Shown here piece by piece: positions 43,849 to 56,165 of a DNA stretch of 64,000 nt. Every line of letters starts with the position of its first letter. The first letter of the stretch is position 1. The notes under the pieces were generated by a model. The model made no database searches and was not told the DNA's origin. It saw nothing but the letters and a program-made list of their open reading frames with translations. The position numbers and the translations under genes are program-made. Origin of the DNA: Nicotiana tabacum (lineage: Eukaryota; Streptophyta; Magnoliopsida; Solanales; Solanaceae); the NCBI RefSeq assembly GCF_000715075.1, contig NC_134087.1:108725161-108789160 (forward strand), in the 5' to 3' direction.

Positions 43849-45549
43849 AGGAACTGAGTGTTCCACAGCCCGCCCAGTCAGCTAGAGGTGGGGGTAGAGG
43901 TGCTAGAGGTGGAGGTAGATATATTTGAGGTAAAGCTCAGGCCGTTAGAGGTGGAGGTCAGCCGACAGCAGGCCTTCCTAGAGATGTAGTTCAGGTTGTA
44001 GGGCCCAGCCCCGATGTTGTGCTCTTCCAACTAGGCCCGAGGCTGAGGCTTCTGATGTATTTATCATAGGTACTGTTCTGGTTTGTAGTAGAGGTGCTTC
44101 AGTTTTATTTAATCCAAGATCTACATATCCTATGTGTCGTCTTATTTGGCACTGTATTTGGTCATACCTAGTGATTCTTTGAGTGCTCCTATTTATGTGT
44201 CTACACCGGTGGGTGATTCTATTGTGTTAGATCGAGTCCATCGTTCGTGTATAGTTGTGATTAGGGATCTTGAGACTCATGTGAATTTATTACTTCTAAA
44301 CATGGTTGATTTTGATGTCATATTGAGGATGGATTGGTTATCACCTTACCACGCTATCTTGGACTGTCAAGGCAAGACTGTGACCCTGGCCTTGCCGGGT
44401 TTACCTCGTTTGGAGTGGAGAGGGACTCTTGGTCATTCTACCCGTAGTGTCATCTATTATGTGAAGGCTCGGCATATGGTCGAGAAGGGGTGTTTGGCCT
44501 ATTTGTCATATGTTCGTGATTCTAGTGTCGAGGTTCCTTCTATTGATTCTGTGCCTGTTGTTCGTGCGTTCTCTGAGGTATTTCCTTCAGATCTGCCGAG
44601 TATGCCACCCGACAAGGATATTGACTTCTGCATTGATTTGGCTCCGGGCACTCAGCCCATTTCTCTTTTGCTGTATCGTATGACCCCGCCTGAGTTGAAA
44701 GAGTTGAAGGAGCAGTTACAAGACTTGCTTGAAAAAGGTTTCATTAGACCCGGTGTTTCTCCATGGGGTGCGCCGGTGTTGTTTGTTAAGAAGAAGGATG
44801 GATCAATGTGAATGTGTATAGATTACCGGCAATTGAACAAGGTTACAATCAAAAATAAGTATCCATTGCCGAGAATTGATGATTTGTTTGATCAGTTTCA
44901 GGGTGCCAAGGTATTTTCGAAGATTTACTTGAGATCTAGCTACCATCAGTTGAGGATTAGGGAACTCGATGTCCCTAAGACCGCTTTCTGCACTCGATAC
45001 GGGCATTATGAGTTCTTGGTGATGTCATTCGGGTTGACAAATGCCCCAGCAGCTTTTATGGACTTGATGAACCGAGTGTTCAGGCCCTACTTGGATTCGT
45101 TCGTGATAGTCTTCATTGATGATATTTTGATCTATTCCCATAGCCGGGAGGAGCATTTGCAGCATCTTAGGGTGGTTCTTCAAACTTTGAGAGATAGTCA
45201 GTTGTACGCCAAGTTTTCGAAGTGTGAGTTCTGGTTGTGTTCAGTTGCATTCTTGGGTCATGATATATTAGCAAAGGGTATTCAGGTTGATCTGAAGAAG
45301 ATTGAGGCAGTCAAGAACTGGCCTAGACCAACATTATCTACAGAGATCTGGAGTTTCTTGGGATTGACAGGCTATTATCGTCGGTTTGTGGAGGGGTTTT
45401 TGTCTATTGCAGCCCCGATGACCAGGCTGACCCATAAGGGTGCCCATTTTAGATGGTCTGACGAGTGTGAGGTGAGCCTTCAGAAGCTCAAGACAGCTTT
45501 GACTACGGTGCCAGTATTGGTTTTCCCACAAGTTCAGGGCCATATATAG
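43849..45549 (+). pseudogene. Chromo-5 protease and RT (decayed)
   Basis: The protease core near 44090-44130 is damaged; its flap and C-terminal half follow (DFDVILRMDWLSPYHAILDC, 44300-44370). The RT leader has KELKEQLQDLLEKGFIRPG (44695-44755). A TGA at 44809-44811 lies in the middle of the line [18 protein letters not shown], an apparent CGA-to-TGA change, after which 245 codons stay open. The first RT catalytic motif reads [12 protein letters not shown], with Tyr in place of the usual Asp; the second, [10 protein letters not shown], is intact. Confidence 0.85.
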
Positions 45550-47395
45550 TTTATTGTGATGCATCTCGTATTGGACTTGGTACGGTGTTGATGCAGGATG
45601 GCAAGGTCATTGCCTATGCTTCACGGCAGTTGAAGATTCATGAGAAGAACTATCTGGTTCATGATTTGGAGTTGGCAGCCATTGTTCACGTGTTGAAAAT
45701 TTGGAGGCATTATCTGTATGGCGTGGCATGTGAGGTGTTCACGGATCACAAAAATCTGCAGTACTTGTTCAAGTAGAAGGAGCTAAATTTGAGGCAGAGA
45801 AGGTGGTTGGAGCTGTTGAAAGACTATGATATCACCATCTTATATCATTCGGGAAAGGCCAATGTGGTGGCTGATGCTTTGAGTAGGAAGTCAGCCAGTA
45901 CGGGCAGTCTTGCTTACATTCCGGTCGGTGAGAGACCGCTTGCTTTGGATGTTCAGGCTTTGGCCAATTAGTTCGTGAGGTTGGATGTTTCTGAGCCCAG
46001 CCGTGTGTTAGCTTGCACGGTCGATCGTTCTTCTTTATTGGAGTGTATCCGTGATAGGCAGTATGATGATCCCCATTTGTGTGTCCTTAGAGACATGATG
46101 CAGCACGAAGGTGCCAAGCAGGTTACCTTAGGTGATGATGGAGTTTTGAGATTGCAGGGTCGAGTTTGTTTGCCTAATGTGGATGGACTCCGAGAGTTGA
46201 TTTTAGAGGAGGCCCATAGTTCTCTGTACTCTATTCATCTGGGCGCCGCTAAGATGTATCAGGATTTGCGGCAGCATTATTGGTAGAGGAGGATGAAGAA
46301 GGACATTGTTGCATATGTGGCTCGGTGTTTGAACTGTCAGTAGGTTAAGTACGAGCATCAAAGGCCTGGTGGTTTGTTTCAGAGGATTGAGCTTCCTGGG
46401 TAGAAGTGGGAGTAGATCACTATGGATTTTGTTGTTGGACTCCCACAGACTCGGAGAAAATTCGATGCAGTGTGGGTTATTGTTGATAGGCTGACCAAGT
46501 CAACACATTTCATTGCTATGTCAATCTCTTATTCATCCGAGAAGTTAGCTGAGATCTATATCCGGGAGATTGTTCGTCTTCATGGTGTGCCTGCGTCTAT
46601 CATTTCGTATCGAGGTACGCAGTTTACCTCCCGTATTTGGAGGGAAGTTCAGCGAGAGTTAGGCATACAAGTTGAGTTGAGCACAGCGTTTCATCCTCAG
46701 ACAGACGGGCAGTCCGAGCGGACTATTCAGATTTTGGACGATATGCTCCAAGCTTGTATCATTGACTTTGGAGGCTTGTGGGATCAGTTTTTGCCTATAG
46801 CAGAGTTTGCCTACAACAACAGCTACCAGTCGAGTATCTAGATGGCTCCTTACGAGGCTTTGTATGGTCGGCGGCTGGATGGTTTGAGCTAGGAGAGGCT
46901 CGTGATTTGGCTTTAATGGTCGGTGAGCAGTTATTGCTTCGAGTGTCACCTATGAAGGGCGTGATGAGATTTGGGAAGAAGGGCAAGCTTAGCCCTAGGT
47001 TCATTGGCCTGTTTGAGATTCTTGATCGAGTGGGAGAGGTGGCTTATAGACTTGCGTTGCCGTCGAGATTATCAATCGTGCATCCAGTGTTTCATGTGTC
47101 CATGCTTCAGAAATATCATGGCGATCCATCCCACGTGTTAGATTTCAGCACTGTCCAGTTGGACAAGGACTTGTCTTACGAGGAGGAGCCGATAACTCTT
47201 CTAGACCCGCGGGTTCGTCGGTTGAGATTGAAGAGATTTCCTTCTGTTCGTGTTCAGTGGAAGGTTAGCCTGCTGAGGCATCGACCTGGGAGTCCGAGTC
47301 CGATATGCGGAGCCGTTATCCCCATTTTTTCCCCGACTCAGGTTCTTCCTTCTTATGTTCGTTCGAGGACGAACAATTGTTTTAGAGGTGGAGAA
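45550..47395 (+). pseudogene. Chromo-5 RNase H, integrase and chromodomain (decayed)
   Basis: RNase [22 protein letters not shown] start, then [23 protein letters not shown], and [10 protein letters not shown] (45880). Integrase: zinc region near 46320 with CLNC and a stop in place of Gln; TMDFVVGLPQTRR (46422), ASIISYRGTQFTS (second catalytic Asp replaced by Tyr), and HPQTDGQSERTIQ (46690). After YEALYGRR two deletions remove parts of the linker (near 46874 and 46902). The C-terminal domain has [14 protein letters not shown] and [12 protein letters not shown], then a frameshift before a chromodomain-like STWESESDMRSRY. Many stops are TAG or TGA where Trp, Gln or Arg is expected. Confidence 0.85.
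47361..47374 (+). other. AGGA-loop hairpin upstream of Chromo-5 3' LTR
   Basis: GTTCG pairs with CGAAC (5 bp) around AGGA, 21 nt before the LTR. Relative to ATTCG/CGAAT of Chromo-1 and Chromo-2, the outer A-T pair is a G-C pair here, so both sides have changed together. Confidence 0.7.
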
Positions 47396-50294
47396 TGTGA
47401 TGACCCAAAAGGTCATCACTTGTTTTTAAAATGAACTCTGTGTTCTAAATCCTTAAAAACCTCTTTTTGTCTCACCTCGATTTGCATGCGCAGTCCGGGC
47501 GCAAGCCGGAAAGCCATTATGTGGAAATCTGTGAAAAATGATGAATTTTGCCTTTAAAATGAGTTTATGTTGACTTCGGTCAACATTTTGGGTAAACGGA
47601 CCTGGACCCATGATTTGATGGTCCTAGAGGTTCCGTAGGAAAATATGGGACTTGGGCGTGTGCCTGGAATCGAATTCCGAGGTCCCAAGCCCGAGAAATG
47701 AATTTTTAAAGAAAATTATTTTCTGGAATTATTTATGAGTTTTAGAAATGAAACGTGTTCAAAACATGATGGTATCAGGCCCGCATTTTGGTTCCGAAGC
47801 CCAGTACAGGTCTTACATGTGATTTAAGATGAGTCTGTGAAATTTGATAAGAAATGGAAGTCGTTTGAGGTGATTCGGACCCGTAGTTGTGAAAATTGAT
47901 ACTTTGGAAGTTTTGAGATTTTTCTTGAATTTCTATGCTAAATTCGTTGTTTAAGAGGTTATTTTGGCGATTTGATCGCACAGATAAGTTCATATGATAT
48001 TTTTGAGTTAGTATGCATGTTTGGTTTGGAGCCCCGAGGGCTCGGGTAAGTTTCGGATGGGTTTCAGAAGGTTTTGAACTTAGGAAAAATTGCAGGTTTT
48101 TGCTGTCTCAGTGCACAGAGGTTTTGTTCTTCGCGTTCGCGTGGTTCCACTCGCAAAAGTGTAACGCAATTTCCTCAGGTGCCAGTTTACTCTTCGCGAA
48201 TGCGGAGCTGGGGACGCAAACGCAAGGCTATGGGGGGAGTACCCTTCGTGAACGTGTCCAGGCACTCGCGAACGTGTAAGGCTAATGGCCTTGGGGTAGG
48301 GGTTCACATTTGTTCTACGTGAACGCGGCCATCTGACCGCGAACGCGAAGGCTCTAGAAGCTGAAGCTCCGCGAACGCGAGCCGACGAACGCAAACGTGA
48401 AGGTCAGCTAGGCCTGACCCATCGCGAACGTGACAGGACTATCGCGAACGCGATGAAAGACTGCCCAGTGATTTTTAAACAGTAACAAAACACTCGGGAT
48501 TAAACTAAAATATCATAACTTCTTCTTCCAAACTCCAAATTGGGCGATTTTTGAAAGAGAACTTCACCACAAATCCATAGGTATGTAATCTTAGATTCAT
48601 TTTCTTCAATTTCCATTAACACCCATTAGATTTCTAGGTCTATATCATGTTCTTAAGGGTAGAAAATTAGGAATTTGGGTAGAGTTAGGGCTTTTTGTAT
48701 AATTGAGATTTAGACCTCGTTTTGGGGTCGGATTTTGGAACTAATTACATATTTGAGCTCGTGGGTGAATGAGTGATCGGTTTTGGTCCAAACCTCATGT
48801 TTTGACCATGCAGGCCCGGGGTCGAGTTTTGACTTTTTAGGAAGAATGATAGGAAATCTATAAGTAAGCATTGGAATTGGATTGTGTAGCGTTTATTGAT
48901 GTTATTAAGTTGAGTATGTCTAGATACAACCGATTTGGAGCCAAATTCAAAAGGAAAAGCGGTGTTTGAGGTTTGAATTGGCCGTGAAAGTTCGAGATGA
49001 GTGTTTGGTCTAACCTTAGCTTGAGGGATTAGGAGTCGGGGCTTATTTGCTATGTATTAATTGTGGAGTACAACGTAGGTATGGTGATGAGTATCTATAC
49101 GTCGGTGTCAAGGATGCCCGCGAGTCTTGTATTGTAATTGTTATGACTCTGTGGTGGTTTATTGCGTTTCAAATGAGAATTTTCATAATTGTTCCCTTGC
49201 GGGGATGTTATTATCATTATTGTTCACTTGCCGAGATGTTATTATCATTATTGTTCCCTTGCCGGGATGTTATTATAATTATTGTTCCCTTGTCGAGATG
49301 TTGTTATCATATTATTGTTCCCTTGCCTGGATGTTTGTTTGATATTATTGTTCCCTTTCCAGGACCCTTTTTGATTGGTGTTGATAAGAGAAATGGGAGC
49401 AGGTTGTACGCCTGCAACGATAAAATGTGAAATGGGAGCGGGTTGCACGCCTGCAATAGTAATATGTGTTGCACTCCTGCAACGGTAATATGTGAAATGG
49501 GAACAGGTTGCATGCCTGCAATGGTATCATATAAAATAGGATCGGGTTGCATGCCTGCAACAGTATTACATGTGTACTTGTTTTTCTTATTTCCTTATCT
49601 CTGCTGGTAATTGATTTATATCATTTCTTACATTTCTCTACGGTTGTTCTGTTGTTATTTGCTGATCCCCGCAGCATGTTTTCCCTTCCCAATTTTAATT
49701 GTAATTATCTGCTTCTATTTTCGCTGTATATGAATTAACTGCACAGTATATTTGGTAGTCTGGTCCTAGCCTCGTCACTACTTCGCGGAGGTTAGGCTAG
49801 GCACTTACCAACACATGAGGTCGGTTGTACTGATACTACACTCTGCACTGTGTGCAGACACTGATACCTGATCATTTGGACCACAGTGAGGTGTTGTCTT
49901 CAGGTGACCTGAGGTAGTCCTGCAGATGTCCACGGGCCTTGGCTTCTACTCCTATCCTTTCTCTTGCTATTTTTATCTATTCAGAAAAAGACTTTGTATT
50001 TCATTCAGATCTTGTTTGTAGTATTCTTAGACAATCTGTGAAGTTGTGACTCCAGTTTTGGGTAGTCTTGTTTAAATAGTTGTATTAGATACACTCAGTA
50101 GTTTTATTGTTTATTGTTTATTGTTTTACTTCTGCTTATTGTAAATTCCGCTGTCTACATGTTATTGCTTCATAACTGTTAAAGGATATAAAATGGGTAA
50201 CAATAAAGGTAATTTGTTCAAACAATCGGCTTTCCTAGCTCACATTAGTAGGTGCCATCACGACTCCCGAGGGTGGGAAAACCGGGCTGTGACA
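47396..50294 (+). repeat. Chromo-5 3' LTR
   Basis: 2.90 kb, starting TGTGATGACCC after the purine tract GAGGTGGAGAA and ending CCGGGCTGTGACA. It has the same internal arrays as the 5' LTR with small unit differences. Confidence 0.88.
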
Positions 50295-50496
50295 CTTTCA
50301 ATCAACATTATTCCTAAAACATTTTTGTTCAATGAATCAAGTATTAGAATAACAGGAGGAAGAACCATTAGAATGCACCCAACTCCTAAACATTATACAT
50401 TTACCTATTATTTTGGAACTTGTAATTTTTTTTAAAATTTTATTATAGATCACAAATACATCTCTAATTTGAATATTATTTATGCTATTCTTAACC
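50295..50496. other. non-coding flank between Chromo-5 and Tat-1
   Basis: AT-rich, no motif recognised. Its last bases, GCGCA (50497-50501), are the left target copy of Tat-1. Confidence 0.5.
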
Positions 50497-50501
50497 GCGC
50501 A

Positions 50502-51933
50502 TATATTGGCGGTGAAAAATCGTTACACGTGAAATATTGGAAATCTGGCATGGCATGGTACGTAGGACAATGATTCAGCAACATGTGGCTTTCTTAATTA
50601 GGGAAAAGAATGCACGGGAAAAAAAATACCCACGAGACAATACCGAGTCTAAACAGTTATCAAGAAATAAATGAGGACAACGTGAATACATAGTAAAAAG
50701 AAGGAAAATTACATGAACCGGAGGAAAATAAGAGGAATCAAAACGGATGCAAGATATTTATAGCAACAAATACATCGGTTATAGATTTCCAAGAATATGG
50801 GCAATCAATATCATTAATGGCAACTAAAAAAATTTGATTGCTCATTAAGAAATAAGTATATTAGGTGGAACTCTTTCTTTCCATTTGCCCTTTGGGATAT
50901 ATGGATAAATAGAAATTCAAATAACCAAAACAACACAAACAAACCCATTAACATAAACCTCATTATTCAAAAGGCTACAGAATTCACACTTTTTATTGAA
51001 AATAGATTTGTCCCACTAAAAAAATCCTTTGCAAGTTAAATGGCAGAAACCACCTAAGGGATAGTTCAAATTAAATATTGATGCTAGGTTTAAGGACAAT
51101 TATCAAAAGAGTGGCCTGGGAGGTGTATTCCGCAATACAAAAGGATATTTGGTGGTTGGCTTTATAAAATCCATATATGCAAAGTGTTCATTGGAAGCAG
51201 AATTAAAGCACTAATGGAAGGGCTTCAAACAACTCATTAATGGGGAGTATTCCCGCTGGAAATAAAAACAGATTATACGGAGGTAATCCAATCTATACAA
51301 CATGGCAATAGACTATATGTCGATCTTATTAATGAATACAGGTTGTTAATGCACCAGGAGAAGGTCGTGCTCCTCCGGCACATATTCATGTAAGGGAATA
51401 ATGTGGCACATCAACTGGCTAAGAAGGCAAAGGTTCAAACAAAAGGAAAAAACGTTTTTGTACTACCTCCTACTTTTGTTGAATCTTTTATAAGGTATGA
51501 ACAAGAAGAACAATGTATTTTTGTGAAGTATCTAGATCATGATGCTTGCAAAATATGAGCAAGCTTAGGAAATCAAAGTATCCTAACTAACACAAACTAT
51601 GACTATGATGTACCAAGTATTACGTAGCTTTTAATATAAATATTTTCTGTTTGCTAAAAAAAACAAATTATGTAGAAAAACTCGTTACTATTGTATATTC
51701 CTATATAAGGGCACCAAATTCTAGTTGTAAGGACAGATCAAAATATTGAAATACACTTTTTACTTTTCTGCTTTCTCGAAATTCTCTACTTTGACTTTGC
51801 AATCAATTATTCCCTTAGTTATTCTTATTATTTTCTTTTGATATCTCTATAAAGTGAAGTAAAACTTGGTTATCAATAACTCATTTTCTTTTAAAATTAG
51901 ACTTTGATCAAAAGACATATTTTTGGTTAAACA
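50502..51933 (+). repeat. Tat-1 5' LTR with inserted RNase H-like fragment
   Basis: It starts TATATTGGCGGTG (first CA/TG dinucleotide decayed) and ends TTTTTGGTTAAACA. It matches 61451-62049 except for about 840 bp (50821-51662). The common part includes GTTACACGTG, TTGGCATGGCATGG-like lines and TATTCCTATATAA (TATA-like, 51695-51708). Confidence 0.8.
50821..51662 (+). mobile_element. non-LTR retroelement 3' fragment inserted in the Tat-1 5' LTR
   Basis: This segment is absent from the 3' LTR, so it came in after Tat-1. Its frames read KWQKPPKGIVQ-like, then NIDARFKDNYQKSGLGGVFRN, SLEAELKALMEGLQ, EIKTDYTEVIQSI and GNNVAHQLAKKA. This is the D...E...D pattern and the late His of an RNase H-like (RVT_3) domain, which ends many plant LINEs. 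It finishes with CTAAAAAAAAC, a short A-rich tail. Stops interrupt it (near 51090, 51215, 51395). A retrocopied host RNase H-like gene fragment is the alternative. Confidence 0.6.
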
Positions 51934-51955
51934 AATCGGTTCCATTACCGGAAGT
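51934..51955 (+). other. Tat-1 primer-binding region
   Basis: AATCGGTTCCATTACCGG directly follows the 5' LTR. It is not the methionine-tRNA type used by the chromoviruses here; it resembles the primer sites of other Tat elements with a few decayed bases. I cannot name the tRNA with certainty. Confidence 0.55.
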
Positions 51956-52001
51956 CTGATAATCTTTTCACTTTCCAAATTCACTTTTCTGTCAAACAAT
52001 C

Positions 52002-53530
52002 ATGTCAGCTGCCAACAACAACAACCAATAGAGCCAACAAGAGGGAGGAACTCCATCAATCCCTTCACCTCAAAATTGTCCTCAACAATCCCGGGAAGGG
52101 GACACCTCAAAGATCAACATCACATACAAATGATCAACAATGAGACGAGCAAACTACCGAGGATGCATTAAAATAGCTAATTGAAGAACACATCAACAAC
52201 ACTCTTCAAGCATTTGATAGTAGATTGCCAACTGCACCACCAACTGCACCTCCAAACAACACTGCAACTATAGAAAACCCACGCTCGGGACTTGCTAATT
52301 CAGGAAGCGGAGAAAATCCCAACGAATCTTGTGATGGAAGGTCGGTACACCAAATAATTCTGATATACAAAGTTTAGTGCTAACTTTGCAGAAGTAGCTG
52401 AAGGAGCAGAATGACCGCATAGAGAAAATACCTGGCATGCCACCCATGTTTAAAGGATTGGATATTGATAAATATTCATAATAACCCTAGAAGGCAAGTG
52501 CAGCACTTTTGCTGATTCCAAAGAAGTTTAAAAAGCCTGACATTCCAAAGTATGATGGAACGACTGACCCACGAGATCATCTAACTGTGTTTACAACTGG
52601 TGTGAAAGTCAATGATTTAACCAAGCAAGAAATTGAGTCAGTGCTAGTCAAAAAACTTGGCAAAACGCTCACGAAAGGAGCACTAACATGGTACTCTCTC
52701 TTACCAGAAAACTCTATTGATTCTTTTGCTGAGCTTGTAGATTTATTTATAAAAGCACATTAGAGAGCTCCAAAAGTCGAGAAGAGGATGGAAGACATCT
52801 TCAAAATAAAACAATGAGGTATGGAGTTGATCAGGGAATTTGTGGATAGATTTCAGCGTGAAAGGATGATGTTACCACGAGTCCCTGATAATTGGGCGGC
52901 CATGGCATTTGCAATTAACTTAAATGAAAAAAGCTCAGAAGCCACGAGGAGACTCAAGGAAAGCTTGCGAGAATTCCCTGCTACAACATAAAATGATGTG
53001 TACAATAGGTACAACACAAAGCTACGGATAGAAGAAGACACAATCACTCAAGAAAGGGGTGATGAAAGAACAATTTCAAGACGACCAGAATCCGAAAAAG
53101 ATCCGGTAAGAACATGTACGAACCTTACATGGGACCAGCAGGACGAGATTCACGCTCTAAATAGGATAACCCAAGGTATGGTCCTAGATAAAGGGATAGA
53201 GATGCGAGTTCGTCATCCAAGTTCAGAAAAGAACAAGACACACGAGACAATAATGCTCATTCAAATGCGAAAATTGGTGATTAAAGTTTCAATATTAGTA
53301 CTTATGAGTTGGTAGTTGTTTTAAGAACTATGGGATATAAGGTGCGGTGGCCAAAAGAAATGAGATCGAACCCTAGCAGTAGAAATCCAGATTTCTGGTG
53401 CGAGTTTCATAATGACCACGGTCATAGAACAACAGATTGTAGATTGCTACATGGTGAAGTTGAGCATTTGTTAAAACAAGGCTATTTAACTGACTTGTTT
53501 AGTGATAAAGGTAAGCAATGATATATGAAG
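52002..53530 (+). pseudogene. Tat-1 gag (decayed)
   Basis: It starts MSAANNNNQ at 52002, followed by a stop and a Gln/Ser-rich linker. The capsid region at 52509-52763 (85 codons open) has KKPDIPKYDGTTDPRDHL and LTKGALTWYSLLPENSIDSF. It continues across stops with MEDIFKIKQ, EFVDRFQRERMMLPRVPDNW (52830-52900) and YNRYNTKLRIEED. A knuckle WCEFHNDHGHRTTDC (C-x2-H-x4-H-x4-C) lies at 53397-53441. The order matches Tat gag. Confidence 0.82.
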
Positions 53531-54270
53531 AATAGACAAGAGCCTCCAAAACCACCATCACCAAAAAGAACGGTTAATGTGATAAGCAGGGGAGAAGAGA
53601 TCAATGGTGTGATGTATATGGCTACAAAAAAGACATCAAAAGTCACAGTTACCCATGGGAAGCGATTTCTCCATGTTTGGAAGAAGACAGTATAACGTTT
53701 GATGATGCAGATGTGGATGGCTTGATTATCCCTCACAATGATGCATTGGTAATATCTTTACTTGTACATGATACTAATGTGAAGCGAGTTTTGATTGATC
53801 CAGGTAGCTCCGTAAATATCATTCTTCTGAGGGTGGTAAACGATATGCAGGCTGATGACAAGATGGTGCCCAAAGCGCGTACCTTATCTAGATTCGATAA
53901 CTCGAGTGTTGTCACAAAAGGGGAAATTGCAGAAGGAGTTTTCAAGGATACGAAATTTCAGGTGATAGATACAGACATGGATTATAACATGATTCTTGGC
54001 AGGCCTTGAATTCATGATATGGATGTTTTAACATCTACTTTACATCAAATTATTAAGTTTCCTTCACAATGGGGGATTCGACAAATTTGTGGAGATCAGC
54101 AAGCTTCTAAAAGTATCAATTCAGTTGCAGATTCGAGTATAGCGAATGATAATTCATATAAGAAATAGCAACTACAGAATTTGGTTGAGGATACAACAAT
54201 ACAAACCTCAAATGAAGATGGACAAACGGATTTAGATTCAAGACCGGATGTCATTTAAGAGCCAAAAGAG
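53531..54270 (+). pseudogene. Tat-1 protease region (decayed)
   Basis: An open piece of 110 codons (53677-54009) carries ITFDDADVDGLIIPHNDALV and VKRVLIDPGSSVNIILL. The latter is the active-site loop, with Pro where DTG/DSG has Thr or Ser, as commonly seen in Tat elements. KFQVIDTDMDYNMILGRP, the C-terminal half, follows. A stop replaces the next codon (usually Trp), and then comes the linker to RT. Confidence 0.75.
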
Positions 54271-55756
54271 AATGAAAACATCAAAACAACAATTGAAGAA
54301 CTCGAGGCTATCACACTTTTCGAACAGTGGCCAGATAGAAAAGTTTATACTGGAATGAAGCTAAGCCTGGGAAGGAAAGGTAAACTTGTCAAATTTTTAC
54401 AAGCTAATGAAGATTCCTTTGCTTGGTCGCATTCAAATATGATAGGTATACCACCGGAGGTGATGACCCACAAGCTGAATGAAGATCCATCGTATGCACC
54501 TGTCAAATAGAAGAAAAGGAAGCAATGATCCTTCAAAAATCAAGTGATCCAGGATGAGGTACAAAAACTTTTAAAAATTGAGTCTATACGAGAGGTAAAA
54601 TACCCTAACCAGTACCAAAAAAGAATGGAAAATGGCGAGTTTGTGTAGATTATACTGACTTAAATAAAGCTTGTACTAAAGATTCATTCCCTTTACCGCA
54701 CATAGACCAACTAATTGATTCTACTGCAGGACATGAGTTGTTGAGATTTTTAGATGCGTATTCAGGTTATAATCAGATACAGATGGATCTTTTAGATGGG
54801 GAAAAGACTTCCTTTATCACAGACAGGGGGACTTACTGTTATAAAGTCATGCCTTTTGGACTAAAAAATGCTGGAGCTACGTACCAGAGATTAGTAACAA
54901 AAATTTTTCAAGAACACCTGGGAAAGACTATGGAAGTCTACATCGATGACATACTAGTGAAGTCGGTACATGAATGAGATCATACCAACATTTATCAGAT
55001 ACTTTTAAGATTCTCCGCAAGTTCAATTTGAAGTTAAATCCCGAAAAATGTGCCTTTGGCATGGCTTCAAGTAAGTTTTTAGGTTTTCTTGTCTCTAACC
55101 GAGTTATTGAAGTAAACCCTCCATAGATCAAAGCCATTGAGGAAACACTAAATATACTCATAAGCAAAAAGGAAGTGCAGAGGTTTACAGGTAGAATGGC
55201 TGCTTTGGGAAGATTTATTTCCAAATCCTCGGAGAAAAGTTTCAAGTTCTTTTCAGTGTTGAAAAAGCAAAACCAATTTGAGTGGACTGATGAATGTCAA
55301 CAAGCACTAAAAAAATCTAAAAGCATACTTATCAAATCCACCGCTACTGAAGGATGGAGAAAGGCTACTCTCGATGTGTCAGAAATGGCAGTAAGTACAG
55401 TATTAGTACGTGAAGACAAAGGTAAATAATCTCCAATTTATTATGTTAGCACATCTTTGTTGGATGGTGAAACTCGATATCCTCACTTAGAAAAACTTGC
55501 TTTAACATTAATTATCGCATCTAGAAAGTTGAGGCCTTATTTTCAATGTCACCCTATCTCTGTAGTGACCGCTTACCCATTAAGGAATACATTGCATAAG
55601 CAAAAACTGTCAGGTAGTTTAGCCAAATGGGCTATAGAACTCAGTGAATATGATATTATGTACCAACCTAGAATTGTGATAAAATCACAAGTTTTAGCAT
55701 ATTTTGTGATAGATTTCAACGCAGGGATAGTTCCTAAAGTTGAAAAGGAACTGTAG
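54271..55756 (+). pseudogene. Tat-1 RT and RNase H (decayed)
   Basis: RT begins near 54300 (EQWPDRKVYTGMKLSLG, FAWSHSNMIGIPPEV). It shows KWRVCVDYTDLNKAC, PHIDQLIDSTAGHELLRFLDAYSGYNQI (54700-54780) and VYIDDILVKSVHE (54940), so both catalytic motifs are present. RNase H follows in pieces at 55175-55429 (FTGRMAALGRFISK, LDVSEMAVSTVL) and 55457-55756 (ETRYPHLEKLALTLIIA, LSGSLAKWAIELSEYDI). Frames change around 54978, 55010 and 55430. Confidence 0.83.
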
Positions 55757-55759
55757 GTA

Positions 55760-56165
55760 TTCACCAGATCTAATTCGGGTACCTGAACCCTATTTAATGA
55801 TGGCTCCTCGAATGTTTAAGGAGTGGGTTTAGGAATTGTTCTAATCCCACCTTCAGGGAAACCATAAGGAAAGTAATAAAGTGTCATCCCATTACTAACA
55901 ATGAAGCAAAATATGAGGCTGTAAATGCAGGTCTGGAATCGGCACGAGATCTCGGAATAGAACAGATTATAATCAAAAGTGACTCGCAACTTTTAGTTAA
56001 TCAAATGTAGGGACTTATATAGCTAGAGAGGTGCACATGCAACAATATTTGGAAAAGGCACGAGAATTAATCAGACAATTCCAATCATGGAAAATCGTGC
56101 AAATCCCAGGGAGGAAAATGCGGAAGAAGACGCACTAGCTAATCTACATCGGTTGTAGAAGAAAT
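55760..56165 (+). pseudogene. Tat-1 second (archaeal-type) RNase H
   Basis: In broken frames: LFNDGSSNV-like start near 55795, GVGLGIVLIPPSG, TNNEAKYEAVNAGLESARDLGIEQIIIKSDSQLLVNQM (55895-56010), and an ADALANL-like end near 56140. The D...E...D pattern is visible. Plant Tat elements carry this extra domain between RNase H and integrase; its presence is the main reason for the Tat call. Confidence 0.75.

Larger units (their letters stand above)
39484..50294 (+). mobile_element. Chromo-5: full-length but decayed Tekay-like chromovirus
   Basis: Two LTRs of 2.89 and 2.90 kb, both starting TGTGATGACCCAAAAGGTCAT, enclose a 5.0-kb interior with primer site, gag, protease, RT, RNase H, integrase, chromodomain, hairpin and purine tract. 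No clean target duplication is visible: TCTTC before and CTTTC after agree at three of five positions. The coding region has many stops, two deletions in the integrase C-terminal half and a frameshift in the chromodomain. Confidence 0.88.

Noticed and set aside
39479..50299. Clean 5-bp target duplication around Chromo-5
   Set aside because: TCTTC and CTTTC agree at only three of five positions; I do not claim a duplication.
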